Origin: JAFDZW01 sp035632315
Lineage (GTDB): Bacteria; Bacteroidota; Ignavibacteria; Palsa-1295
DNA length: 64,000 bases
Assembly (NCBI GenBank): GCA_035632315.1
Contig: DASQGZ010000043.1
Location: forward strand, 62,001 to 126,000
Direction: 5' to 3'
Shown here: piece after piece, positions 9,796 to 16,868 of the stretch
Layout of the letters: each line of letters opens with the position of its first letter
Position numbering within the stretch: the stretch's first letter is position 1
Position numbers and translations under genes: made by a program
Notes under the pieces: model-generated
What the model saw: the letters and a program-made list of their open reading frames with translations, nothing else
What the model was told of the DNA's origin: nothing
Databases searched by the model: none

Positions 9796-11570
9796 CGAAA
9801 ATCTTTTAGTACTAATTGCGGGGTGACCTTCCCGCCGAAATCATTTTCATCGAGCGCATAGACGACCTCAAGATCGTCGCGAAGTTTCGAATTTTTAGAA
9901 AGCTCGCCCATTCGTTCGCCGAGACCGAAGCCGATCGCATCGATCGCCGAGCCTCCGATGCACAATGGCACATTGTTCGATGCAAAATTACCATTCTCAT
10001 ATTCAATGCGGCGGTTTGGACGAATATTGCATTTCAAATGCGGCGTCGCTTTACCGACGATGCGAGGATAGCCGACGATTTGCACGTCTTTCGAATAAAA
10101 ATTCGGCCGCAGATTATCGGGGCCGAAGGGCGCAAGCTGGCGTACGACTGCAAAATATTTCGGCGTGAGGTCTGCAAGATCGATCATCGCATCAATATGC
10201 AGTTCGCGTTCGAGCATATCGTCGGTGTACATTTCACGAGCCACAAGATTGATCGCATCGCGGAATTCATTTACTCGTGCAGGAAGCATCGAAACGCCTG
10301 CGGCATATTTATGTCCGCCAAACGTCACGAGCTTATCTTCACATCGTTTGAGCGCCGAATGAATATCGAACCCGCCGATCGAACGCGCACTGCCTTTTGC
10401 GACGCCGTCGATCGTTGTCATCAAGACGACCGGTAAATGATATCGTTCGACAAGCCGCGATGCGACGATGCCGATGATACCTGCATGCCAATCAGGGTTA
10501 TGCACGACGATGATGCGGTCGCGCTCGCGGTCGAGCGTCATATCAACGATCGCAGCTGCTTCAATGAACGCTTCTTCGTCAATGCGACGGCGGTTGAAAT
10601 TTTCTTCTTCGAGAATTTGCGCAATGTGATGCGAATCATCCACACCTTGCGACATCAATAGTTCGACAGACCGGCTTCCTTCGCCGAGGCGGCCGGCAGC
10701 ATTGATGCGCGGCGCAAGACCGAAGACGATCTGGGTAGTAGAAATTTTTCCAAGCCCGATCCCGGCGCCTTGAATCAGCGCCTTGATGCCTGCGCGCGGC
10801 GATTCGTTGATGAGCTTTAATCCGTAATGCACGAGGATCCGATTCTCGCCCATCAACGACACAATATCTGCAGAACTTGCAAGGGCGACAAAATCAAGAT
10901 ATTGATATGCCGCCTCCTGCTTTCCGTACGACGCGGCAATCGATTGAATGAGTTTGAACGCAACGCCGCACCCGCAAAGCTGTTTGAACGGATAATTGCA
11001 GCCCGGCTTGATCGGGTTTAAGATCGCATTCGCATTCGGAAGTTTTTCGGTCGGTTCGTGATGATCGCAGATGACAACATCGACATTTTTACTTCGCGCG
11101 TATGCTACAGCATCGATCGCCGTGATGCCGCAATCGATCGAGATAAGCAGATCGGGAAGATTCGCGCCGAAAAGCCGGTCGAGACTGCCGACGGTCAGGC
11201 CGTAGCCTTCGGTGAACCGATTTGGGATATGAAACGCAACATTTGCCCCAAGCGACAACAGAAACATCGTCATCATCGCTGTGCTTGTTGTTCCGTCCAC
11301 GTCATAATCACCGTAAACGGCGATTCGCTCGCCATTATCAATGGCGCGGCGAACGCGTTCGGTCGCGATGTCCATATCGGACATCAGTGCGGGATCGTGC
11401 AGGTCGTCGAGCGACGGGCGAAAGAACACCCGCGCTTCGTCGAACGAGCGGATACCGCGGGCTACGAGGATTGATGCAATACTTTCCGGAACATTCAGCG
11501 ATTGGGATAAACTGCGTATAACGACTGTGTCCTCCGGAGTGGTCTCCGGAAAACGCCAACGATACCGCAC
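9792..11570 (-). CDS. recJ: Single-stranded-DNA-specific exonuclease RecJ
   Basis: 592 residues. The DHH phosphoesterase motifs are visible: DYDVDG at 88-93, SIDCG near 144-148, DHHE at 169-172, and the DHHA1 domain signature GGHKYAAGVSM. RecJ degrades single-stranded DNA 5' to 3' in recombinational and mismatch repair. It is the first gene of a two-gene unit with yebC. The 165-base gap before the divergent KduD-like gene must hold both promoters. Confidence 0.95.
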   Translation of the reverse strand: MRYRWRFPETTPEDTVVIRSLSQSLNVPESIASILVARGIRSFDEARVFFRPSLDDLHDPALMSDMDIATERVRRAIDNGERIAVYGDYDVDGTTSTAMMTMFLLSLGANVAFHIPNRFTEGYGLTVGSLDRLFGANLPDLLISIDCGITAIDAVAYARSKNVDVVICDHHEPTEKLPNANAILNPIKPGCNYPFKQLCGCGVAFKLIQSIAASYGKQEAAYQYLDFVALASSADIVSLMGENRILVHYGLKLINESPRAGIKALIQGAGIGLGKISTTQIVFGLAPRINAAGRLGEGSRSVELLMSQGVDDSHHIAQILEEENFNRRRIDEEAFIEAAAIVDMTLDRERDRIIVVHNPDWHAGIIGIVASRLVERYHLPVVLMTTIDGVAKGSARSIGGFDIHSALKRCEDKLVTFGGHKYAAGVSMLPARVNEFRDAINLVAREMYTDDMLERELHIDAMIDLADLTPKYFAVVRQLAPFGPDNLRPNFYSKDVQIVGYPRIVGKATPHLKCNIRPNRRIEYENGNFASNNVPLCIGGSAIDAIGFGLGERMGELSKNSKLRDDLEVVYALDENDFGGKVTPQLVLKDFR

Positions 11571-11735
11571 GTACGATTACCTTTCATTATTAATTAACTG
11601 TTACTACTAACTGTAATGAAGAAGAGAGAGTGCCGAGTGACTGTCTGAACCGAAATGTATTGAATTTAATCTTTAATCCTACTAATCCCCCCAAATCATG
11701 GTTCAGACGACAATTCGTTTGTAATTTCGTGTGTA

Positions 11736-12497
11736 ATGGATTACCTGCACGAATTATTTTCACTTGACGGCAAGACCGCTCTCATTACCGGAGCGAGCAA
11801 GGGGCTTGGGCGCGCAGCGGCGAAGGCGCTTTCCGGCGCCGGTGCGAATGTTGTTCTCGTCGGGCGCGATATGAAGGGGCTGGAGGAAACCGAGCGCGAA
11901 ATTTCCGGCAAAGCGCTTATCTTCGAAGCCGATGTAACATTGGCTGACGACCGCACGAAAGTAATAAGCGATTCGATAGAGCATTTCGGCAAGATAGATG
12001 TTCTCGTCAATAATGCGGGCATTATCAGACGGTCGCCTGTGCTTGAGCATAGCCGCGAAGATTGGAATGATGTGATCGAGACGAATCTGAATGCTGTCTT
12101 CGATTGGTCGCAAGCATGTGCGAAAGAAATGATGAAGACCGGCGGCGGGAAAATAATAAATATTGCTTCGATGCTGTCGTTCACCGGCGGATTTAATGTT
12201 GTTTCGTATGCGGCAGCGAAAGGCGGTGTTGCACAGCTTACCAAAGCAATGGGCAACGAACTTGCGAAGCACAATATAAATGTAAATGCTGTTGCGCCCG
12301 GATATTTTGAGACGAATACTACGGCAGCGATCCGGAAAAATCCGGATAGAATGCAAAATATCCTGAGCCGCATACCGTTCGGCAGGTTCGGTAAGCCTGA
12401 TGAACTTGCCGGGACATTTATTTTTCTTGCGTCGCACGCATCCGATTATATGAGCGGGCACATTCTGTGTGTCGATGGCGGTTTTAATTCATATTAA
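11736..12497 (+). CDS. SDR family oxidoreductase, KduD-like
   Basis: 253 residues, a classical short-chain dehydrogenase. The NAD(P) site TGASKGLG is at 18-25, NNAG at 92-95, and the catalytic Y158-x3-K162 follows. The sequence most resembles 2-dehydro-3-deoxy-D-gluconate 5-dehydrogenase (KduD) and gluconate 5-dehydrogenase, which interconvert ketone and alcohol in sugar-acid catabolism. The next gene is a KduI/IolB-type isomerase two bases away, which supports a uronate or inositol-like pathway. The exact substrate is not determined, so no symbol is given. Confidence 0.88.
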   Translation: MDYLHELFSLDGKTALITGASKGLGRAAAKALSGAGANVVLVGRDMKGLEETEREISGKALIFEADVTLADDRTKVISDSIEHFGKIDVLVNNAGIIRRSPVLEHSREDWNDVIETNLNAVFDWSQACAKEMMKTGGGKIINIASMLSFTGGFNVVSYAAAKGGVAQLTKAMGNELAKHNINVNAVAPGYFETNTTAAIRKNPDRMQNILSRIPFGRFGKPDELAGTFIFLASHASDYMSGHILCVDGGFNSY

Positions 12498-12498
12498 T

Positions 12499-13296
12499 AT
12501 GAAGATGAATAATTGGTTGTTTCGTAATACGGCGTCGAAGAAAGGCCGCAACATTTCGATGAGTCCCGCGAATTCTGCATTCAAATATATTTCCGCCGGG
12601 CGTATAATTCTTGATAAGACAACTCCAAAAGCAAGCGGCAAGAATCCCGGCGCTGAAACTACATTGCTTTGCCTTCACGGAGAGGGGACAGTAACGATTG
12701 GCGGAAAATCTTACAACCTTTCGCAATTCGATGGATTGTATATCACTCGCGGAGCAGAGTTTGAAGTTGCGACGAATGATTTTTGCGACATTGTCGAAGC
12801 ATCGTGCCCAACGGAGAAAGAGCATCCGGTTCGTTACGTTAATTACGAATCGGAAGTGAAGACGAGCGATTCACTGACGCTGCGTGTCGGTGCCGAGCCG
12901 TACTATCGTGACATTCATAAAGTGATAGCCGAAAATGTCGAAGGTTCGCGCTTGCTGATGGGTGTTACAATGTCGAAGCCAGGCAACTGGACAAGCTGGC
13001 CGCCGCACGAACACGCTGCAACGCGCGAAGAACTGTATCTTTTCTTTGATATTCCGAAACCGGGGTTCGGGACTCAATTTATTTACACCGATCTGATGTC
13101 ACCGGAATTTTCCGAACCTGTTTTTGAAGACGATGCCGTGACGATCGTCGAGGGGTATCATCCGAATGTTGCCGCGCCGGGGTATCCGATCAATTTCTGC
13201 TGGGCGCTTTGTTCGCTCGAAGACGACACGTGGCGAACGCTCGGCGGTGTGAATGTACAGCCGGGATTCGAAGCAATGCCAACTGGTTTGAGATAA
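12499..13296 (+). CDS. KduI/IolB family sugar-acid isomerase
   Basis: 265 residues from the ATG at 12499, one base after the KduD-like stop codon; an in-frame ATG upstream at 12469 lies inside that gene and is rejected. The protein is a double cupin: WPPHEH (H170, H172) with following E177/E178 supplies the metal site of the KduI/IolB family. Length and the segment FWAL-like ending (NFCWALCSLEDDTWR) fit 5-deoxy-glucuronate isomerase (IolB) better than KduI. Family role: isomerisation of a cyclic or aldehyde sugar acid to its keto form. No other inositol genes are in view, so the substrate stays open. Confidence 0.83.
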   Translation: MKMNNWLFRNTASKKGRNISMSPANSAFKYISAGRIILDKTTPKASGKNPGAETTLLCLHGEGTVTIGGKSYNLSQFDGLYITRGAEFEVATNDFCDIVEASCPTEKEHPVRYVNYESEVKTSDSLTLRVGAEPYYRDIHKVIAENVEGSRLLMGVTMSKPGNWTSWPPHEHAATREELYLFFDIPKPGFGTQFIYTDLMSPEFSEPVFEDDAVTIVEGYHPNVAAPGYPINFCWALCSLEDDTWRTLGGVNVQPGFEAMPTGLR

Positions 13297-13949
13297 TGCA
13301 AACGTCGGAGGTTCTCTCATTTCTCGAAACCCTCTACACGCCGCTCGTTAGTGATGCGATGGATAAGCTCGGTATTAAAGATCGGGTGCTCGATCGCAGT
13401 ATTCAGTCAATGTTCTTCGATCCTCACCTCAAAGTTGCAGGTGTTGCGTATCCTTGTCGCGTCATTCCGACGAATGAATATGTCGAGATAGATACACTGC
13501 TTGAAATGGTAGATTCCATTCTGCAAGATTCTATCGTTCTTGTTGCTGCCGATGCAGATATTGATGCCGCGCTCTGGGGCGGAATGATGTCGTCGCGCTC
13601 GAAAGCACGCGGCGCACGCGGTGCTGTTGTTAATGGCGGCGTGCGCGATATCGAGCAGATCGCAAATATTAGTTTTCCTGTTTTTGGGGCTTATCGCTCG
13701 GTCAAAGACATTCGCACACGCGGATTTATGGCAGAGTATAACACAAAAATAAATATCGGGGGCGTCGAGGTCTCTCCTGGTGACATTATCTTTGCGGATA
13801 TCAATGGTGTTATCTCGATCCCGGCTGATGAAATTGATCGTGTTACCGGATCGCTCACCGAAGCGCTCGATCATGAGAATAGAACGATGTCCGGACTTGG
13901 GCGTGGTGAAAGTGCAAAGGACCTATATTCAGTATATAAAGCATTCTGA
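13296..13949 (+). CDS. RraA-like / HMG-aldolase family protein
   Basis: 217 residues. The ATG at 13296 overlaps the previous stop (TAATG), so an upstream start at 13209 is rejected. The fold signature includes LVSDAMDKLG near the N-terminus, GARGAVVNGGVRD (R117, D118) and GDIIFADINGV. Members of this family include the RNase E regulator RraA and class II 4-hydroxy-4-methyl-2-oxoglutarate / oxaloacetate-type aldolases. As the third gene of a sugar-acid operon, an aldolase or decarboxylase role on a keto acid is the likelier reading; RNase regulation is not supported by context. Confidence 0.82.
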   Translation: MQTSEVLSFLETLYTPLVSDAMDKLGIKDRVLDRSIQSMFFDPHLKVAGVAYPCRVIPTNEYVEIDTLLEMVDSILQDSIVLVAADADIDAALWGGMMSSRSKARGARGAVVNGGVRDIEQIANISFPVFGAYRSVKDIRTRGFMAEYNTKINIGGVEVSPGDIIFADINGVISIPADEIDRVTGSLTEALDHENRTMSGLGRGESAKDLYSVYKAF

Positions 13950-13987
13950 TTTTACAAAAATTTTGATAGTGAATCAATTTCAAGATA

Positions 13988-14092
13988 ATGTCATTGCGAG
14001 GAAGTCGCGAAGCGACGACGAAGCAATCTAAAATCTCGAAATTGTGGCATAGACCAAGATTTTAGATTGCTTCGTTTCACTCGCAATGACAT
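13988..14092. repeat. 105-base palindromic element, GTCATTGCGAG type
   Basis: The ends ATGTCATTGCGA and TCGCAATGACAT are perfect 12-base inverted repeats. Inside them GAAGCAATCTAAAATCT on the left matches the inverse AGATTTTAGATTGCTTC on the right. A second copy with the same core lies at 60902-61005. The long stem and lack of an open frame point to a MITE-like or REP-like dispersed element. Confidence 0.85.
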
Positions 14093-14415
14093 CTCTGGGC
14101 GTTATCTTCAAAATGATTTGCCGGTATAATTCTCCTTTAGTCCATTCTCATTTTACCCGAATTCTTATAAATTGTAAATTCTGCATCACTCGGCCATTGT
14201 TGAAATATTATCTCGTAAGTATCAAGTAATAAATTGGTTACGGTACAATGGATGATTTCCCCTCTTTATATAAGGTTTGAAACTCATTTTTTATTTCGCT
14301 GCCAATATGCCTATAGTGAGTTGGAATCGCCATTTTTAAGCGTATTTTTGTATCTAAATGTTTTGAGCGACCACGGGATACTAGCTCTTAACGTTGTTTT
14401 AGCCACACCGTCAGT

Positions 14416-14454
14416 ATGACCCACGCGGGAGTATATTACCTTCTCGTGGGTCAT
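14416..14454. repeat. Hairpin with 10-bp stem
   Basis: ATGACCCACG at 14416-14425 pairs with CGTGGGTCAT at 14445-14454 around a 19-base loop. No T-tract follows, and no gene ends nearby. Function unknown. Confidence 0.5.
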
Positions 14455-14788
14455 GCGACTGTTTTCTGAGCCATTGCCTGTTCGACGTGAAATGAGCATA
14501 TTATTACGGGGAGTAAGGAATCATTAAATTTCTATTATTTTTTTCTTTGGAAATCTGCAACTCTCATATATTTCAGGACGTTCTTTTTTAGGGATACAAT
14601 GATCAATATGATGTGATGACTGCGTTTCTTTGACAACGGCTGGAATAGATTGATCCTTTGAGTATCTATTAGACATTTTTTCAACAAGGACGTACGTGTA
14701 TTATTTCATTGAAGTTTTTTTTAACACAGAACGTGTACCGGTGTGCACGATGTATGATTTATATAAAGTCTCTTAATCACCGCTCACA

Positions 14789-14874
14789 CGGGGTCCCGTC
14801 CCCGACAACAACGGGATGTTGATAAGGCAAACTAATGGCTCCCTGCATACTCCGGTATGCGGGGAGTTTTTTTT
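14789..14874 (+). promoter_or_regulatory. Candidate leader RNA: pseudoknot followed by terminator
   Basis: A stem CGGGG (14789-14793) / CCCCG (14800-14804) encloses the loop TCCCGT, whose six bases are the exact complement of ACGGGA at 14811-14816, giving a classic pseudoknot. A linker leads into the terminator hairpin at 14839-14866. All of this sits within 111 bases upstream of the start codon at 14900. I could not match it to a known riboswitch class; a small RNA with its own terminator is the alternative. Confidence 0.4.
14839..14874 (+). terminator. Strong intrinsic terminator 25 bases before the lipoprotein gene
   Basis: CTCCCTGCATAC (14839-14850) pairs with GTATGCGGGGAG (14855-14866), 12 pairs including one wobble, with a four-base loop, followed by eight T. 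No coding gene ends upstream within 890 bases, so it ends either a leader transcript (attenuation) or an unannotated RNA. Confidence 0.85.
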
Positions 14875-14899
14875 GACCCGATATGGGTTAGAATGATAT

Positions 14900-15277
14900 A
14901 TGCGACTCCGATACAAAACCGCTGTTGCGGTGTTACTTATAATAAGCGGGTGTTCGAGTTCGGACATCACGTCGCCCGATCAGATCGTTTTTCCGGTAAC
15001 GGGCGTCAGCTTCAAAGCGCAGGTCGAACCGCTGTTCTCGCTTTCGTGCAATGTGACCGGCTGCCACGATCAGGCGCGCAGTGACAATAATATGGTCGAT
15101 CTGACAACATGGGGAAATGTCCGCTCTCTTAATGTCGTCGATCAGCCGGGCGATACGAACTGTGGGATGCTGCGGGTCGTCTTCGGACGCGAACTGCACC
15201 CCGGTCCGCTCAAGGTCAACGATAATCATAAACAAGGACTCAGGCAATGGGTGATAGAAGGTGCGCAAAACAACTGA
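14900..15277 (+). CDS. Cytochrome-like lipoprotein
   Basis: 125 residues. The signal ends in a lipobox (LIISGC, Cys near residue 18), so it should be lipid-anchored in the envelope. The segment FSLSCNVTGCHDQ has two cysteines and a histidine in a C-x4-CH arrangement. This resembles the heme-c-type motif of small FCB proteins that start 'V.PIF...C...GCH', but the spacing is longer than classic CXXCH, so heme binding is uncertain. It overlaps the next gene by 31 bases, implying one operon. A terminator-bearing leader precedes it. Confidence 0.75.
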   Translation: MRLRYKTAVAVLLIISGCSSSDITSPDQIVFPVTGVSFKAQVEPLFSLSCNVTGCHDQARSDNNMVDLTTWGNVRSLNVVDQPGDTNCGMLRVVFGRELHPGPLKVNDNHKQGLRQWVIEGAQNN

Positions 15278-16671
15278 TCGTTCTCGGGCTCATGCTCCTG
15301 CCGATGCAGGTGTTCGCTCAGCGATTCGCCGCCGATTCGCGAATGTATTTCGATTACGGCGATGAAAGTTATGTGAGTTCACACGAACTTCCCGCCGCCG
15401 ATTCATTGGCGGTGTTCATCAATACTGCGAACGCGCTTTTCTCGTTCGTGCGGTCCGATCGTGCGCTCTCAGCGCGAGGCGCATTTTATGCGGTTCGCGA
15501 TATTGCCGTGGAACTTCGCGAGTCGCCTGCGGGGAAAGTGCTTGCAACGCGCAACACGCGCGATACGATCTTCGAAAATGAATTTGCCGAGACGACTTCG
15601 AAAGATGTTTGGAATTCCCGCGTCGTATCGGTTAGCCTTGCCGGCATCCGGCTGCCGCAATCGGTTGAAGTACATACCGAAATCCGCGACGGATTTCTTT
15701 CAAGGCTTGCCGACAGAGCGTCGAACGAACCCGTACAGCTTCGTGCGTTCAGCCGCAATAAAACCGTCACGGCAAAAGACACATCATATATAGGTATCGG
15801 CGATCCGTATCTTTTCGATGCGAATATATCCGGGTGTACATATTGCGCGCGCAATTATGGGAAGCTGACCGAGTTCAGCCGCGATCTCAGCGGTTGCGTG
15901 CCGCTTGCATTTGCGGTAAAAGAAACGATCGACAGTGTTGTCATCACACTCACCGAAGATAACGACCATTTACATACTCCGGGTTTTCAACCAAAAAAAA
16001 TAGCGACGACCACCATCGCCGCGCGTGATTTTATTTCCGGCCAGACACTTGTTGTTGCCGGAGCAGACAGCGTGATCTCATTTGCAACAATCTCGCGTAC
16101 CGATAGCACTGCCTCATTTGCGATCGCGCCATTTCATTTTGCCGGCAGCCGGCTTGAAATGGGGGATTATCATTTCGATATTAAAGCGTATAGTAATGCC
16201 GACAACCGGACGACGAGATATGATTTCGAGCTCGTCTGGCACGATATGCCGCTCTCGCTTGAAAATGCGCGCGACGCCGTCGCCCCGATGCAATTCATAC
16301 TCAGCGACGAAGAATTTGCAAAACTTTCTTCCGGTTCGAATACCGAGCAGATGCGAAAACTCTTCGAGTATTGGAGTTCTCAGGACCCGACGCCGGGCAC
16401 GGCATTCAACGAGCGAATGGCGGAATTCTATCGCCGCGCCGATTATGCATATTTCAATTTTGCACGCAACAGCCGCCAACTCGACGGCGCAATGACCGAC
16501 CGCGGCAAAGTGTATATTTTATTCGGTCCGCCGACAAATATCCGCCGCAGCTTTCTCGTCGGCGAACAGCCGCTCGAGATCTGGACCTATTCGAATAATG
16601 TAAAGAAGACCTTCAAGTTCATCTCGCAGGGAGGCAACGAGTTTAAGTTAGCAGAAGTAAAGCCGATGTAA
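15247..16671 (+). CDS. GWxTD domain-containing secreted protein
   Basis: 474 residues. A signal peptide (LIVLGLMLLPMQVFAQ) is followed by a beta-rich half and then the GWxTD family region near the C-terminus: YWSSQDPTPGTAFNERMAEFY, then TDRGKVYILFGPP and a terminal LEIWTY strand. The eponymous motif reads GAMTD rather than GWxTD, so the tryptophan is replaced. The family is common in FCB bacteria and has no established function. The chosen ATG overlaps the lipoprotein gene by 31 bases; no closer start gives a signal peptide. Confidence 0.85.
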   Translation: MGDRRCAKQLIVLGLMLLPMQVFAQRFAADSRMYFDYGDESYVSSHELPAADSLAVFINTANALFSFVRSDRALSARGAFYAVRDIAVELRESPAGKVLATRNTRDTIFENEFAETTSKDVWNSRVVSVSLAGIRLPQSVEVHTEIRDGFLSRLADRASNEPVQLRAFSRNKTVTAKDTSYIGIGDPYLFDANISGCTYCARNYGKLTEFSRDLSGCVPLAFAVKETIDSVVITLTEDNDHLHTPGFQPKKIATTTIAARDFISGQTLVVAGADSVISFATISRTDSTASFAIAPFHFAGSRLEMGDYHFDIKAYSNADNRTTRYDFELVWHDMPLSLENARDAVAPMQFILSDEEFAKLSSGSNTEQMRKLFEYWSSQDPTPGTAFNERMAEFYRRADYAYFNFARNSRQLDGAMTDRGKVYILFGPPTNIRRSFLVGEQPLEIWTYSNNVKKTFKFISQGGNEFKLAEVKPM

Positions 16672-16731
16672 GGGGTTGCCGGCCAGGTTTGCAATATTGT
16701 CATATTTCCCGTTTCCTGAAAATCGCTCTTT

Positions 16732-16788
16732 TCATATTTTTAATTTTGGTTTGTGTCACAAACCGACCCCCTTGTGTGTCATAACACA
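16732..16788 (+). promoter_or_regulatory. Operator-like palindromes upstream of the choice-of-anchor V gene
   Basis: GGTTTGTG-T-CACAAACC (16748-16764) is a perfect 8-base inverted repeat, and TGTGT-CATA-ACACA (16775-16788) a second one. TAATTTTG at 16741-16748 fits the Bacteroidetes -7 consensus TAnnTTTG. The TGTGT-N4-ACACA site and the flanking TTTGTGTCA both recur before the MarR gene (51611-51722). Likely a regulated promoter; the binding protein is not known. Confidence 0.45.
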
Positions 16789-16793
16789 TATAC

Positions 16794-16815
16794 GAGGTCA
16801 TCGTTTTATGACCTC
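16794..16815. promoter_or_regulatory. Palindrome GAGGTCAT-N6-ATGACCTC
   Basis: Perfect 8-base arms at 16794-16801 and 16808-16815 around CGTTTT. It lies between the operator-like sites and the start at 16869, with only a weak T-run after it. It could be an operator, a leader hairpin or the terminator of the GWxTD unit (120 bases past that stop). Confidence 0.4.
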
Positions 16816-16868
16816 CTTTGGTATTCTGTGTTTAGACAGGAGATTCATCATTCAGATTTGATATAAGT

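Larger units (their letters stand above)
13950..14899. other. Long intergenic region without a credible gene
   Basis: About 950 bases. Only short, low-complexity frames occur (for example 14234-14419 and 14311-14499 on opposite strands), with no family likeness. It contains the palindromic element 13988-14092, a 10-base-pair hairpin with arms ATGACCCACG (14416-14425) and CGTGGGTCAT (14445-14454), an A+T-rich stretch 14500-14770, and a structured leader with terminator at 14789-14874. The lower G+C of 14100-14770 contrasts with the flanking genes and suggests decayed or non-coding sequence. Confidence 0.6.

Noticed and set aside
9816..10436. Long + strand frame opposite recJ
   Set aside because: It is antisense to a complete RecJ with all motifs and has no family likeness.
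14234..14499. Two short opposite-strand frames in the long intergenic region
   Set aside because: About 60 residues each, low-complexity hydrophobic or basic content, overlapping each other and lacking a start context.
14821..14874. A fluoride or c-di-GMP riboswitch, suggested by AAGGCAAACTAATGGCTCC
   Set aside because: The required paired elements and conserved bases of both classes are missing, and the downstream gene is not a usual target.
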